Shown here one piece after another: positions 7,902 through 16,608 of a stretch of 43,459 bases of DNA. Location of the stretch: the NCBI RefSeq assembly GCF_024178315.1, contig NZ_JAMZIK010000091.1, positions 1-43,459 on the forward strand, given 5' to 3'. The DNA is from Siccirubricoccus soli. Its GTDB lineage: Bacteria > Pseudomonadota > Alphaproteobacteria > Acetobacterales > Acetobacteraceae. Position numbers and translations under genes: made by a program. Numbering within the stretch: the first letter of the stretch is position 1; every line of letters starts with the position of its first letter. The notes beneath the pieces are model-generated. The model did not search any database, was not told the DNA's origin, and worked only from the letters and a program-made list of their open reading frames with translations.

Positions 7902-8978
7902 ATGGCCTATGTCGCGGTGAAGGGCGGCGAGCGCGCGATCGACGCCGCCCATGCCTGGCTGGCCGAGGCGCGGCGCGGCGATGCCACGCTGCCCGAGCTG
8001 AGCCTGGAGCAGATCGAGCAGCAATTGGGCCTCGCCGTGGACCGGGTGATGGCGGAGGGCGCTTGCTACGATCGCGGCCTCGCCGCCCTGGCGGTGAAGC
8101 AGGCGCGGGGCGACCTGATCGAGGCCGCCTTCCTGCTGCGCGCCTACCGCACCACCCTGCCCCGCTTCGGCGCCAGCCTGCCGATGGACACCGGCGCCAT
8201 GCGCCTCCGCCGCCGGATCAGCGCCACCTATAAGGACCTGCCCGGCGGCCAGGTGCTGGGCCCGACCTTCGACTACACCCACCGGCTGCTGGATTTCGCG
8301 CTGGCCGCCGGCGGCACCCCGCCCCCCGCGCCGCAGGCCACGCCGGATGGCGAGGCGACGCCGCGCGTCACCGGCATCCTCGCCCAGGAAGGGCTGATGG
8401 CCCCGGAGGCGCCGAGCGAGACCGAGCCGCCCGACCTGACGCGCGAGCCGCTTTCCTTCCCCGCCGAGCGCCCGCTGCGGCTGCAGGCGCTTGCCCGCGG
8501 CGATGAGGGCTTCCTGCTCGCCATGGGCTATTCCACCCAGCGCGGCTACGGCAATGCCCACCCCTTCGTCGGCGAGATCCGCATGGGCGAGGTGGCGGTG
8601 GAGATCGCGCCGCCCGAGCTCGGCTTCCCCATCGAGATCGGCGAGATCACCGTGACGGAATGCCAGATGGTGAACCAATTCGCCGGCTCGAAGACCGAGC
8701 CGCCGCAATTCACCCGCGGCTACGGCCTGGTCTTCGGCCATGGCGAGCGCAAGGCGATGGCGATGTCCCTGGTGGACCGTGCCCTGCGCGCCCGGGAGCT
8801 GGGCGAGGAGGTGGACGCCCCCGCCCAGAGCGAGGAGTTCGTGCTGTACCATTGCGACAATGTCGAGGCGACCGGCTTCGTCGAGCACCTCAAGCTGCCG
8901 CATTACGTCGATTTCCAGAGCGAGCTGGAGAAGGTGCGGGAGATGCGCGCCACGGTGTTCCGGGAGGCCGCCGAATGA
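7902..8978 (+). CDS. phnI: PhnI, C-P lyase core complex nucleosidase subunit
   Basis: A 358-residue protein. PhnI carries the nucleosidase activity that displaces adenine from ATP and, with its partners, attaches the phosphonate to ribose. Family features include the start MAYVAVKGGERAIDAAHAWL, FLLRAYRTTLPR, the central RRISATYKDLPGGQVLGPTF, and the late block EFVLYHCDNVEATGFVEHLK with conserved His and Cys residues. The length matches E. coli PhnI (354). It starts directly after the phnH stop and overlaps phnJ by four bases (ATGA). Nothing appears truncated. Confidence 0.95.
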   Translation: MAYVAVKGGERAIDAAHAWLAEARRGDATLPELSLEQIEQQLGLAVDRVMAEGACYDRGLAALAVKQARGDLIEAAFLLRAYRTTLPRFGASLPMDTGAMRLRRRISATYKDLPGGQVLGPTFDYTHRLLDFALAAGGTPPPAPQATPDGEATPRVTGILAQEGLMAPEAPSETEPPDLTREPLSFPAERPLRLQALARGDEGFLLAMGYSTQRGYGNAHPFVGEIRMGEVAVEIAPPELGFPIEIGEITVTECQMVNQFAGSKTEPPQFTRGYGLVFGHGERKAMAMSLVDRALRARELGEEVDAPAQSEEFVLYHCDNVEATGFVEHLKLPHYVDFQSELEKVREMRATVFREAAE

Positions 8979-9826
8979 CCATCGAGACAGGATACAATTT
9001 CGGCTACCTGGACGAGAACACCAAGCGGATGATCCGCCGCGCCCTGCTCAAGGCGGTGGCGATCCCCGGCCATCAGGTGCCCTTCGGCAGCCGGGAGATG
9101 CCGCTGCCCTATGGCTGGGGCACCGGCGGCATCCAGGTGACGGCCAGCGTCATCGGGCCGCAGGACCGGCTGAAGGTCATCGACCAGGGGGCGGACGACA
9201 CCACCAACGCCGTCTCGATCCGCCGCTTCTTCGCCAAGGTGGCTGGCGTCGCCACCACGGAGCGCACATCCGGCGCCACCATCATCCAGACCCGCCACCG
9301 CATCCCGGAGGTGAAGCTGCGCGAGGGCCAGATCCTGGTCTATCAGGTGCCGATGCCGGAGCCGCTGTTCCGGCTGGAACCCCGCGTCTCCGAGACCAGG
9401 CGGATGCATGCGCTGGCCGATTACGGGCTGATGCATGTGAGGCTCTACGAGGACATCGCCCGGCACGGCCATATCGCCATCAGCTACAATTATCCGGTGA
9501 TGGTCGGCGGGCGGTACCTGATGTCGCCCTCGCCCATCCCGGCCTTCGACAATCCGAAGATGCACCGCATGCCGGCCTTGCAGCTCTTCGGCGCGGGGCG
9601 GGAGAAGCGGATCTACGCCGTGCCGCCCTATACCAGCGTGCAGAGCCTGGATTTCGAGGACCACCCCTTCCAGCCCATCCGCGCCAACGCCGCCTGCGCC
9701 CTCTGCGGCGCCCGGGACAGCTACCTGGATGAGGTGGTGACGGACGACAAGGGCGGCCGGATGTTCGTGTGCTCGGATACGGATTACTGCAACACGCGGC
9801 AAGCCGCGCGGGAGGCTGCGGAATGA
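8975..9826 (+). CDS. phnJ: PhnJ, radical-SAM C-P lyase
   Basis: A 283-residue catalytic subunit that cleaves the carbon-phosphorus bond of ribose-1-alkylphosphonate 5-phosphate, giving the alkane and a cyclic phosphate. The four functional cysteines are intact at residues 241, 244, 266 and 272 (CALC, then VCSDTDYC). They match the published E. coli numbering: 241/244/266 hold the [4Fe-4S] cluster and Cys272 is the thiyl radical residue. A long open frame extends upstream into phnI, but the start here is the ATG overlapping the phnI stop (ATGA), which gives the family N-terminus TGYNFGYLDENTKRMIRRAL. It overlaps phnK by the same ATGA arrangement. An active enzyme is expected, since all key residues are present. 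Confidence 0.97.
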   Translation: MTIETGYNFGYLDENTKRMIRRALLKAVAIPGHQVPFGSREMPLPYGWGTGGIQVTASVIGPQDRLKVIDQGADDTTNAVSIRRFFAKVAGVATTERTSGATIIQTRHRIPEVKLREGQILVYQVPMPEPLFRLEPRVSETRRMHALADYGLMHVRLYEDIARHGHIAISYNYPVMVGGRYLMSPSPIPAFDNPKMHRMPALQLFGAGREKRIYAVPPYTSVQSLDFEDHPFQPIRANAACALCGARDSYLDEVVTDDKGGRMFVCSDTDYCNTRQAAREAAE

Positions 9827-10599
9827 GCAACGCCCCGCTGCTGGAGGCCTCCGGCCTCACCCTCCGCTACGGCCCCGTCACCGCCCTCGACGATGTGGGC
9901 ATCGAGATCTTCCCCGGCGAGGTCGTCGCCATCGTTGGGGAGAGCGGTTCGGGCAAATCCACCCTGCTCCGCGTCCTCTCCGGCCTGCTGAAGCCGGAGG
10001 CCGGCACCGTCACCTACCGCGCCCCGGATGGCGAGGCGGCCGATATCCACGCCATGGGCGAGGCAGCGCTGCGCCGCCTGCACCGCACGGATTGGGGCTT
10101 CGTCCATCAGAATCCACGCGACGGGCTGCGCATGGGCGTCTCCGCCGGCGGCAATATCGGCGAGCGGCTGATGGCCACCGGCGCCCGCCATTACGGCAGC
10201 ATCCGGGAGGCCGCCACGGAATGGCTGCGGCGCGTGGAGATTGACCCGGCGCGCATCGACATGCTGCCGCGGCAATTCTCCGGCGGCATGCAGCAGCGCC
10301 TGCAGATCGCCCGCACCCTGGTGACGCATCCGCGGCTGGTCTTCATGGATGAGCCGACCGGCGGCCTCGATGTCTCCGTGCAGGCGCGGCTGCTCGACCT
10401 GATCCGGGAGCTGGTCGCCGATCTCGGCCTCGCCGTGCTGCTGGTGACGCATGATATCGCCGCCGCCCGGCTGCTGGCCCACCGGCTGCTGGTCATGCGC
10501 CACGGACGGGTGGTGGAGCAGGGGCTGACCGACCGCGTGCTGGACGATCCGCAGCACGAATACACGCAACTCCTCGTCGCATCGGTGCTGGCCGCATGA
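9823..10599 (+). CDS. phnK: PhnK, ABC-type ATPase of the C-P lyase complex
   Basis: A 258-residue ABC ATPase that binds the PhnGHIJ core and is needed for turnover rather than transport. Walker [10 protein letters not shown] is at residues 39-47, the ABC signature reads [13 protein letters not shown], Walker B is [12 protein letters not shown], and the switch His is in LLVTHD. The length and the C-terminal oligopeptide-type region ([15 protein letters not shown]) fit PhnK. The start overlaps the phnJ stop (ATGA), and the stop overlaps the phnL start in the same way. The longer upstream frame contains phnJ coding sequence and is not used. Confidence 0.95.
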   Translation: MSNAPLLEASGLTLRYGPVTALDDVGIEIFPGEVVAIVGESGSGKSTLLRVLSGLLKPEAGTVTYRAPDGEAADIHAMGEAALRRLHRTDWGFVHQNPRDGLRMGVSAGGNIGERLMATGARHYGSIREAATEWLRRVEIDPARIDMLPRQFSGGMQQRLQIARTLVTHPRLVFMDEPTGGLDVSVQARLLDLIRELVADLGLAVLLVTHDIAAARLLAHRLLVMRHGRVVEQGLTDRVLDDPQHEYTQLLVASVLAA

Positions 10600-11357
10600 A
10601 GACCTTGCATGAAGGCGGGCCGATTCAGACCTCCGCGCCATCCGGCGCTCCGGTCATCGGGCCGCCAGCGATTCAAACGCAGGGGCTGGGCAAGACCTTC
10701 ACCCTGCACCTCCAGGGCAGCACCCGCATCCCCGTCCTGCGCGGCGTGGAGCTTGCGGTGGTACCCGGCGAATGCGTGGCCCTCTCCGGCCCCTCCGGCG
10801 CCGGCAAGTCCACGCTGATGCGCTGCCTCTACGGCAATTACGGCGCCGGCGAAGGCCGCATCCTGCTGCGCCATCGCGGCGAGGAGGTGGATCTCGCCAC
10901 CGCCGATCCGCGGCTGGTGCGGGAGATCAGGCGGGAGACGCTCGGCTATGTCAGCCAGTTCCTCCGCGTCATCCCGCGCGTGCCGACGCTCGACATCGTC
11001 GCCGAGCCGCTGCGCGCCCGCGGCGTGCCGGCCGAGGAGGCGCGCGCCCGCGCCGCCGCGCTGCTGGCGCGGCTGAACCTGCCCGCGCCGCTGCACGCCC
11101 TGCCGCCCGCCACCTTCTCCGGCGGCGAGCAGCAGCGGGTGAACCTAGCCCGCGGCTTCGCCCCGCACTACCCCGTGCTGCTGCTGGACGAGCCCACCGC
11201 CAGCCTCGATGCCGCCAACCGCGACGTGGTGGTGGCGCTGATCGCCGAGGCGAAAGCGAAGGGCGCCGCCATCATCGGCATCTTCCACGATGCCGAGGTC
11301 CGCGACCGCGTCGCCGACCGCCTCTTCCATGTCTCCCCCATCCAGGCTGCCGCATGA
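10596..11357 (+). CDS. phnL: PhnL, ABC-type ATPase of the C-P lyase complex
   Basis: A 253-residue ABC ATPase required for the first chemical step together with PhnGHI. Walker [10 protein letters not shown] is at residues 65-73, the signature reads [14 protein letters not shown], and Walker B is [12 protein letters not shown]. The internal [19 protein letters not shown] is characteristic of PhnL. An N-terminal extension of about 26 residues, rich in Pro/Gly/Ser, precedes the usual start of the domain. A later start is not obvious, and the ATGA overlap with phnK supports the ATG chosen. It overlaps phnM by four bases. Confidence 0.94.
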   Translation: MKTLHEGGPIQTSAPSGAPVIGPPAIQTQGLGKTFTLHLQGSTRIPVLRGVELAVVPGECVALSGPSGAGKSTLMRCLYGNYGAGEGRILLRHRGEEVDLATADPRLVREIRRETLGYVSQFLRVIPRVPTLDIVAEPLRARGVPAEEARARAAALLARLNLPAPLHALPPATFSGGEQQRVNLARGFAPHYPVLLLDEPTASLDAANRDVVVALIAEAKAKGAAIIGIFHDAEVRDRVADRLFHVSPIQAAA

Positions 11358-12493
11358 CCGAAACCATCCTGACCAACGCGACGCTGATCCTGCCGGATGC
11401 GATGGAGTCCGGTACGCTGGTGCTGCGGGACGGCGTGATCGCCGAGCTCCAGCCCGGCGGCAGCGCGATCCCCGGCGCCATCGACCTCGATGGCGACTAC
11501 CTGATGCCCGGCATCGTCGACGTGCATACCGATAACCTGGAGCGCCAGGTGCTGCCGCGTGCCAATGCCCGCTGGCCCAGCCGCTCCGCCATGCTGGCGC
11601 ATGACGCGCAATGCGCCGCGGCCGGCGTCACCACGGTGCTGGATGCGCTCTGCCTCGGCGATCTCGGCTTCGACCCCGGCCGCGGCCAGACCTTCCGCGA
11701 CGGCGTGGCCGACCTGACGGCGCTGGCGGAGAGCGGGCTGCTGAAGGCGGAGCATTTCCTCCACCTCCGCTGCGAGCTGCCGGCGAAGGACATGCCGGAA
11801 GCGCTGGAAAGCGTCGCCGACCACCCGCGCGTGGTGATGGCCAGCCTGATGGATCATTCCCCCGGCATCGGCCAGTACCGCGACCTGGGGCGCTACCGCG
11901 CCATGCGCCAGCGCCAGACCCAGCACAGCCTGGAACAGGTGGACCGCCGCATCGCGGAGCTGCTGGAGCAGCGCGCCAGGCTGCGGGAGCCGCAGCGCCG
12001 CTGGCTGCTGGACCGGCTGGCGCATCGCGACCTGCCGCTGGCCAGCCATGACGACGAGCATGCGGAGGAGGTGATCCGCAATGCCGAGGATGGCATCCGC
12101 ATCAGCGAGTTCCCGGTGGCGATGGCGGCGGCGCGGGCGGCGAAGCGGATCGGCGTGGAGGTGATCGCCGGCGCGCCGAACATCGTGCGGGGCGGCAGCC
12201 ATTCCGGCAATGTCAACGCCGCCGACATGGTGCGGGAAGGCGTGGTGGATGCCCTGGCCAGCGACTACGTTCCCGCCGCCCTGGTGGAGGCCGTCTGGCG
12301 CTGCGCGGCGGAGACCGGCATCGCCCTGCCGCAAGCGGTTGCCATGGTGACGGCGGCGCCGGCCCGCATGGCCCGGCTTGCCGATCGCGGCCGGATCGCC
12401 CCCGGCCTGCGCGCCGATCTCGTGCAGGTGCATGCGCGGGACGGCATGGCGGTGGTGCGCCGGGTGTGGCGCCAGGGGGAGCGCGTCGCGTGA
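11354..12493 (+). CDS. phnM: PhnM, ribose 1-methylphosphonate 5-triphosphate diphosphatase
   Basis: A 379-residue amidohydrolase that removes diphosphate from alkylphosphonate-ribose triphosphate, giving the PhnJ substrate. Metal-ligand motifs are clear: [14 protein letters not shown] (His58, Asp60), [28 protein letters not shown] and DALASDYVP. The length matches E. coli PhnM (378). It overlaps phnL by ATGA and the next gene by GTGA, so phnI through the DUF1045 gene form an unbroken chain of overlapping frames. It differs from the phnM-like gene at 4840-5967 in the N-terminal metal motif and in a long central helix ([10 protein letters not shown]-type segment) that the other copy lacks. Confidence 0.96.
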   Translation: MTETILTNATLILPDAMESGTLVLRDGVIAELQPGGSAIPGAIDLDGDYLMPGIVDVHTDNLERQVLPRANARWPSRSAMLAHDAQCAAAGVTTVLDALCLGDLGFDPGRGQTFRDGVADLTALAESGLLKAEHFLHLRCELPAKDMPEALESVADHPRVVMASLMDHSPGIGQYRDLGRYRAMRQRQTQHSLEQVDRRIAELLEQRARLREPQRRWLLDRLAHRDLPLASHDDEHAEEVIRNAEDGIRISEFPVAMAAARAAKRIGVEVIAGAPNIVRGGSHSGNVNAADMVREGVVDALASDYVPAALVEAVWRCAAETGIALPQAVAMVTAAPARMARLADRGRIAPGLRADLVQVHARDGMAVVRRVWRQGERVA

Positions 12494-13185
12494 TCGGCGC
12501 GCCCTCCCCGGAAGCGCGGATGGCGCTCTACTGGGCGCCGGAGCTGGAGGACCCGCTGCACCGCCTCGGCTCCGCCTGGCTGGGGCGGGATGCGGAGTCC
12601 GGGGCGGCGCTGCCCCAGCCCGCCCTGCCCGGCCTCGACATCGCGGAGCTCACCGCCGATCCGCGCGGCTATGGTCTGCACGCCACGCTGAAGCCGCCCT
12701 TCCGCCTGGCGGGGAGCTGGGCGGAGGCCGCCGACCGCGCCGCCGCGCTGGCCGCCCGCACCGCGCCCTTCGCCCTGCCGCCCCTGGCGGTGACGGACCT
12801 GGACGGGTTCCTGGCGCTGCGGGAGACGGCGCCCTGCCCGGAGCTGCACGCCTTCGCCGGGGCCTGCGTCGAGGCGCTGGACGATTGCCGCGCCCCGCCA
12901 AGCGAGGCGGAGCTGGCCCGCCGCCGCAAGGCGAAGCTCAGCCCCGCCCAGGCGGCGCTGCTGGAGCGCTGGGGCTACCCCTATGTCTTCGCCGAATGGC
13001 GCTTCCATGTGACGCTGACGCGTCGCCTGACGCCGGCGGAGAAGGCGGTGGTGCTGCCCGCCGTCACCGACTTCCTGGGCGAGGCCCCGGCCCGGCCGCG
13101 CCTGGTGCGCGAGCTCTGCCTCTTCACCCAATCCGGGCCGGGCGCGCCCTTCCTGATCGCGGAAAGGCTGCCCCTCTCAGGCTGA
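12490..13185 (+). CDS. DUF1045 / phosphonate-operon protein (2H phosphoesterase-like)
   Basis: A 231-residue protein of the family found only beside C-P lyase genes (TIGR03223 type). Its N-terminus MALYWAPELEDPLHRLGSAW and the central LARRRKAKLSPAQAALLERWGYPYVF are typical. Two H-x-T motifs, HATLK (His64) and HVTLT (His173), are the hallmark of the 2H phosphoesterase superfamily. The cell lacks phnP in this window, so opening of the cyclic ribose 1,2-phosphate made by PhnJ is a reasonable but unproven role. The GTG start overlaps the phnM stop (GTGA) and has AGGGGGAG 8 bases upstream; an ATG 30 bases later is the alternative. The 3' end overlaps the convergent phnN by 9 bases. Confidence 0.88.
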   Translation: MIGAPSPEARMALYWAPELEDPLHRLGSAWLGRDAESGAALPQPALPGLDIAELTADPRGYGLHATLKPPFRLAGSWAEAADRAAALAARTAPFALPPLAVTDLDGFLALRETAPCPELHAFAGACVEALDDCRAPPSEAELARRRKAKLSPAQAALLERWGYPYVFAEWRFHVTLTRRLTPAEKAVVLPAVTDFLGEAPARPRLVRELCLFTQSGPGAPFLIAERLPLSG

Positions 13186-13731
13186 GCGCAGCGCCGCCAG
13201 CACGGCGGCGATGCCCGCCTCCGCCGGACCGTCATTCACCACCCGGGTCACGCGCAGCCCGGGCGGCAGCGGCGCCTCGCGCGCCAGCCGCGCCGCGATA
13301 TCCGCCGCGCTCTCCCGCCCCCGCGCCGCCAGCCGGGCCGCCAGCACCTCCGGCGGGGCGGTGATCTCCAGCACCAGCAAAGGCAGGCGCGCCGCCGCCG
13401 CCTCCAGCACGGTGCGGGAGAGGTTCGCCACCACCACCCGCCCGGCCGCCAGATCCGCCGCGATATCCGCCGGGATGCCGTAGTGCAGCCCATGCGCCCG
13501 CCAGGAGAGCGCGAAGCCCCCCGCCACCTGCCGCGCCGCGAATGCCGCCTCGGTCAGCGCCTCGTGCGCCTCGCCCCCGGCCTCGGCCGGACGGGTGATG
13601 CAGCGGCGGACGAAACGGAAGCGCGGGTCACCCGCCAGCGCCGCCCGGGCGCCGGCCATCAGCGTATCCTTCCCGGCGCCCGAGGGCCCGACCACCCCGA
13701 CCAGCACGCCCCCTGCCACGCCACTTGGCAC
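13177..13731 (-). CDS. phnN: PhnN, ribose 1,5-bisphosphate phosphokinase
   Basis: A 184-residue guanylate-kinase-like enzyme that phosphorylates ribose 1,5-bisphosphate to PRPP, the last step of the C-P lyase route and the link to nucleotide metabolism. The P-loop GPSGAGKDTLM lies near residue 16. The family segments RRCITRPAEAGGEAHEALTE and FALSWRAHGLHYGIP follow, with an LID-like region near the end. The start is a GTG with GGGGAG about 10 bases upstream; internal GTG codons are possible alternatives. It is read against the phn operon and overlaps the DUF1045 gene tail to tail by 9 bases. It therefore has its own promoter in the 75-base gap to the gamma-glutamyltransferase gene. Confidence 0.92.
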   Translation of the reverse strand: MPSGVAGGVLVGVVGPSGAGKDTLMAGARAALAGDPRFRFVRRCITRPAEAGGEAHEALTEAAFAARQVAGGFALSWRAHGLHYGIPADIAADLAAGRVVVANLSRTVLEAAAARLPLLVLEITAPPEVLAARLAARGRESAADIAARLAREAPLPPGLRVTRVVNDGPAEAGIAAVLAALRSA

Positions 13732-13806
13732 GCTCGCAGTCTCCCCGATTGACCGCGCCCTCTCTGCCTGCCCCTATCGGGGCCGTCCAGCAGATGAGGC
13801 TGCCGC

Positions 13807-15588
13807 ATGTTCACCACCCGCCCCGAAATTGCCGGCACCTTCGGCGCCGTCGCCTCCACCCACTGGATCGCCTCCCAGGTCGGCATGGCGGTGCTGGAAC
13901 GCGGCGGCAATGCCTTCGACGCCGCCGCCGCCGCCGGCTTCACCCTGCAGGTGGTGGAGCCGCATCTGAACGGCCCCGGCGGCGATTGCCCCATCATCCT
14001 GCACAGCGCCAAGACCGGCACGCAGCAGGTGATCTGCGGCCAGGGGCCGGCGCCGGCCGCCATGACGGTGCAGAAGCTGAAGGGGGAGCTGGGGCTGGAC
14101 CTCGTGCCCGGCACCGGCTTCCTCTGCGCCCCCATCCCCGGCGCCTTCGACGCCTGGGCGCTGATGCTGCGCGACCACGGCACCTGGGCGCTGGCGGATG
14201 TGCTGGAATACGCCATTGGCTACGCCGCCCGCGGCGCGCATGTGGTGCCGCGCATCTGCGCCACCATCGAGACGGTGCGGCCCCTCTTCGAGACCGCCTG
14301 GCCGACCTCCGCCGCGCTCTGGCTGCGCGGGCTGACGCCGGGCGGCACCTACACCAACCCGGAGCTGGCCGAGACCTACACCCGCGTGATCCGCGAGGCC
14401 GAGGCGGTGGGCGCCGACCGCGAAGCGCAGATCGAGGCCGCCCGGAACGCCTGGTATGGCGGCTTCGTCGCCGAGGCGATCGACAGGTTCGGCCGGGAGT
14501 TCGCCGCCCTCGACACCTCCGGCCGCCGCCACCATGCGCTGCTGACCGCCGATGACATGGCCGGCTGGCGCGCCACGGTGGAGGCACCCCTGGCCGGCCA
14601 GTACCGCGACCGCACCGTGCTGAAATGCGGCCCCTGGAGCCAGGGGCCCGCCATGCTGCTGACCCTCGCCCTGCTGGAAGGCTTCGACGTGGCCGGCATG
14701 GACCCGGTGGGGACGGAGTTCGTCCACACCGTGGCGGAGTGCATGAAGCTCGCCTTCGCCGACCGCGAGGCCTGGATCGGCGACCCGGATTTCTCGGACG
14801 TACCGATGGCGACCCTGCTCTCCAAGGCCTACACGGAGGGCCGCCGCGCCCTGATCGGGCGCGAGGCGAACAACGAGTTCCGCCCCGGCAGCCCGGATGG
14901 CCGCGCCCCGCGCACCGACTACGCCGCCGCGCTCCGCCGCGCGCGGGAGATGGCCATGGCCGCCGGCACCGGGGAGCCGACCGTCTCCCGCCTCGGCGCC
15001 TCGGGCGGCGATACCTGCCATATCGATGTCATCGACCGCTGGGGCAACATGGTCTCCGCCACCCCCTCGGCGGGCTGGCTGCAGAGCTCCCCGGCCATCC
15101 CCGGCCTCGGCTTCTGCCTTGGTAGCCGCTGCCAGATGTTCTGGCTGGATGAATCGCTGCCGAACGGCCTCAAGCCCGGCAAGCGGCCGCGCACCACCCT
15201 CTCCCCCAGCCTGGTGCTGCGGGATGGCACGCCCTGGATGAGCTTCGGCACCCCGGGCGGGGAGCAGCAGGACCAGTGGCAGAGCATCATGCTGGCCCGC
15301 ATGGTGGACCACCGCTTCGGCATCCAGCAGGCGATCGACCTGCCGAGCTTCCATTCGGAGCACTGGATCAGCAGCTTCTGGCCGCGCGGCGCCAAGCCCG
15401 GCAAGCTGGTGCTGGAGGGCCGCTACGCGCCCGAGGTGCTGGCCGAGCTGCAGGCGCGTGGCCATGCCGCGGAGATGGGCGGGGAGTGGAGCGAGGGCCG
15501 CCTGACCGGCGCGCGGCTGGAGCCGGACGGGCAGATCTTCGCCGGCGCGAATCCGCGCGGCATGCAGGGCTACGCCGTCGGGCGATGA
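13807..15588 (+). CDS. Gamma-glutamyltransferase family protein
   Basis: A 593-residue Ntn-hydrolase of the GGT family, which self-cleaves before a Thr and hydrolyses or transfers gamma-glutamyl groups or related acyl amides. The expected autoprocessing Thr is Thr403 in GGDTCHIDVIDRWGNMVS. The N-terminal ERGGNAFDAAAAAGFTLQVV and NGPGGD motifs and the late FGTPGGEQQDQW are family landmarks. There is no signal peptide, so it is probably cytoplasmic, unlike E. coli Ggt, and nearer to the YwrD/acylase-like branch. The substrate is not evident. Its stop overlaps the start of the lipoprotein gene (ATGA), and it is divergent from phnN. Confidence 0.9.
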   Translation: MFTTRPEIAGTFGAVASTHWIASQVGMAVLERGGNAFDAAAAAGFTLQVVEPHLNGPGGDCPIILHSAKTGTQQVICGQGPAPAAMTVQKLKGELGLDLVPGTGFLCAPIPGAFDAWALMLRDHGTWALADVLEYAIGYAARGAHVVPRICATIETVRPLFETAWPTSAALWLRGLTPGGTYTNPELAETYTRVIREAEAVGADREAQIEAARNAWYGGFVAEAIDRFGREFAALDTSGRRHHALLTADDMAGWRATVEAPLAGQYRDRTVLKCGPWSQGPAMLLTLALLEGFDVAGMDPVGTEFVHTVAECMKLAFADREAWIGDPDFSDVPMATLLSKAYTEGRRALIGREANNEFRPGSPDGRAPRTDYAAALRRAREMAMAAGTGEPTVSRLGASGGDTCHIDVIDRWGNMVSATPSAGWLQSSPAIPGLGFCLGSRCQMFWLDESLPNGLKPGKRPRTTLSPSLVLRDGTPWMSFGTPGGEQQDQWQSIMLARMVDHRFGIQQAIDLPSFHSEHWISSFWPRGAKPGKLVLEGRYAPEVLAELQARGHAAEMGGEWSEGRLTGARLEPDGQIFAGANPRGMQGYAVGR

Positions 15589-15911
15589 GGGCGGCGATCC
15601 TGGCGCTGCTGCTGCTGGCGGGGTGCGATGCCCTGAACCCCCGGCCCGGCCCGATCCGCGCCATGGCGCCCATCCCCAACCCGCCCGCCGTCACGCCGGA
15701 GCAGCCGGCGACGGTCGGGGCACGGGCGCGGCGGAATCCCTGGCTGACGCAATTCTGGGCGGAGCTGAGCCGCGCCCGGCAGCGCCAGGTGGCCGCCCGG
15801 CTGCGCCGCGCGCCCTACAACAAGAGCGCGGAAGAGGCACCGGCCGCCTGGGACGTGATGGGGCTGGCGGAGCGGGAAGCGCTGATCTTCGGGCGCCGGG
15901 CGGGCCACTGA
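15585..15911 (+). CDS. Small putative lipoprotein
   Basis: A 108-residue protein with a type II signal peptide: MRAAILALLLLAGC, lipobox LAGC with Cys14. The rest is soluble, Pro-rich at first, then a helical part rich in Arg and Ala (LTQFWAELSRARQRQVAARL). The start overlaps the stop of the gamma-glutamyltransferase gene (ATGA). I do not recognise the family. It is probably anchored in a membrane facing the periplasm; Asp15 after the lipidated Cys would favour inner-membrane retention under the E. coli rule, which may not hold here. Confidence 0.75.
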   Translation: MRAAILALLLLAGCDALNPRPGPIRAMAPIPNPPAVTPEQPATVGARARRNPWLTQFWAELSRARQRQVAARLRRAPYNKSAEEAPAAWDVMGLAEREALIFGRRAGH

Positions 15912-15973
15912 GCCCCATGGAAATCGCCGCGCGGCGCCGCGGCCCCTCGGCCACCGGCACCGATGGTCTCGCA

Positions 15974-16004
15974 CCGCCTTCCGCGGCAGAGCCGCGGAAG
16001 GCGG
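15974..16004. terminator. Strong hairpin between convergent genes
   Basis: CCGCCTTCCGCGGC (15974-15987) and GCCGCGGAAGGCGG (15991-16004) make a perfect 14-bp stem with an AGA loop. No U tract follows. It sits about 60 bases after the lipoprotein stop and before the convergent secreted-protein gene, so a two-way terminator is likely. Confidence 0.55.
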
Positions 16005-16025
16005 CGAGATGTGCCGGCCGGTCAC

Positions 16026-16128
16026 CTAGCGCGTTTCCGGTTCACATGCGTTCACCGAAAACGCCCTACGCCTTTGGTTGCAGAGCAGATTCACGCCTTC
16101 GGGCGATGCCGCCCTACGGCGATTCGAT
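16026..16128 (-). repeat. TAGAGC-type palindromic repeat, copy R2c
   Basis: This is an inverted copy of the units at 39673-39777 and 39828-39931. It reads CGTTTCCGGTTCACATGCG, TTCACCGAAAACGC, then GCAGAGCAGATTCACGCC and GATGCCGCCCTACGGCGAT, which are the reverse complement of those units with few changes. It ends at the stop codon of the neighbouring secreted-protein gene. Confidence 0.75.
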
Positions 16129-16491
16129 CTATTCCGTGACGAAACGCGTCTGGTTGGCCTGGCGGTTCCAGAACAGCGTCACCTTGCTGACGGAGCAGAG
16201 ATCGACGCCGCGGAATTCGGAGGTGTCGCCGTCGTCATAGACGACCTTGATGTCCCAGTTGCACTCGCGCGTGCTGCGGCCGAAGCGGATATTCAGCGAG
16301 CGCTGGTTCTGCAGCACCCCCTGGCCCAGCAGGTCCCGCCCCCAGGAGGAAGAGGAGGACGCCCCCACATAGACCTCGTTGATCTGGTAGCCGGTCCGGT
16401 TGACCAGGGCGAAATCCTGCTGGCCCTGCGCCATCGCCGGGGCGGCGCCCGCGCCCATCAGGCCGATCATTGCGAGAAGCGTGCGACGCAT
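16129..16491 (-). CDS. Small secreted periplasmic protein of unknown function
   Basis: A 120-residue protein with a clear signal peptide (MRRTLLAMIGLMGAG, cut near PAMAQ). The mature part reads like the small secreted family with the pattern VNRTGYQINEVYVGAS, SWGRDLLGQGVLQNQRSLN and CNWDIKVVYDDGD. It has one pair of cysteines (in REC and DLCSV), probably disulphide-bonded. I know such proteins from alphaproteobacterial genomes only as uncharacterised. The far longer reading frame upstream (more than 1,500 codons) is an antisense shadow of dprA and topA. The stop lies at the edge of an R2 repeat. It is divergent from dprA. Confidence 0.8.
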   Translation of the reverse strand: MRRTLLAMIGLMGAGAAPAMAQGQQDFALVNRTGYQINEVYVGASSSSSWGRDLLGQGVLQNQRSLNIRFGRSTRECNWDIKVVYDDGDTSEFRGVDLCSVSKVTLFWNRQANQTRFVTE

Positions 16492-16608
16492 GCTGTTCTC
16501 CTGCCCCGATGATTCGCCCCGGGGAAAGCGGCGCGCCCGCGGCGCCCATGGTGCGGGACGCCTCATCTTCCGTTCCGACGACAAAAGAACCGTGAAGGCC
16601 AAGGCCGG

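Noticed and set aside
13774-15465. 563-codon minus-strand frame opposite the gamma-glutamyltransferase gene
   Set aside because: It is the antisense shadow of a gene with an intact catalytic Thr site.
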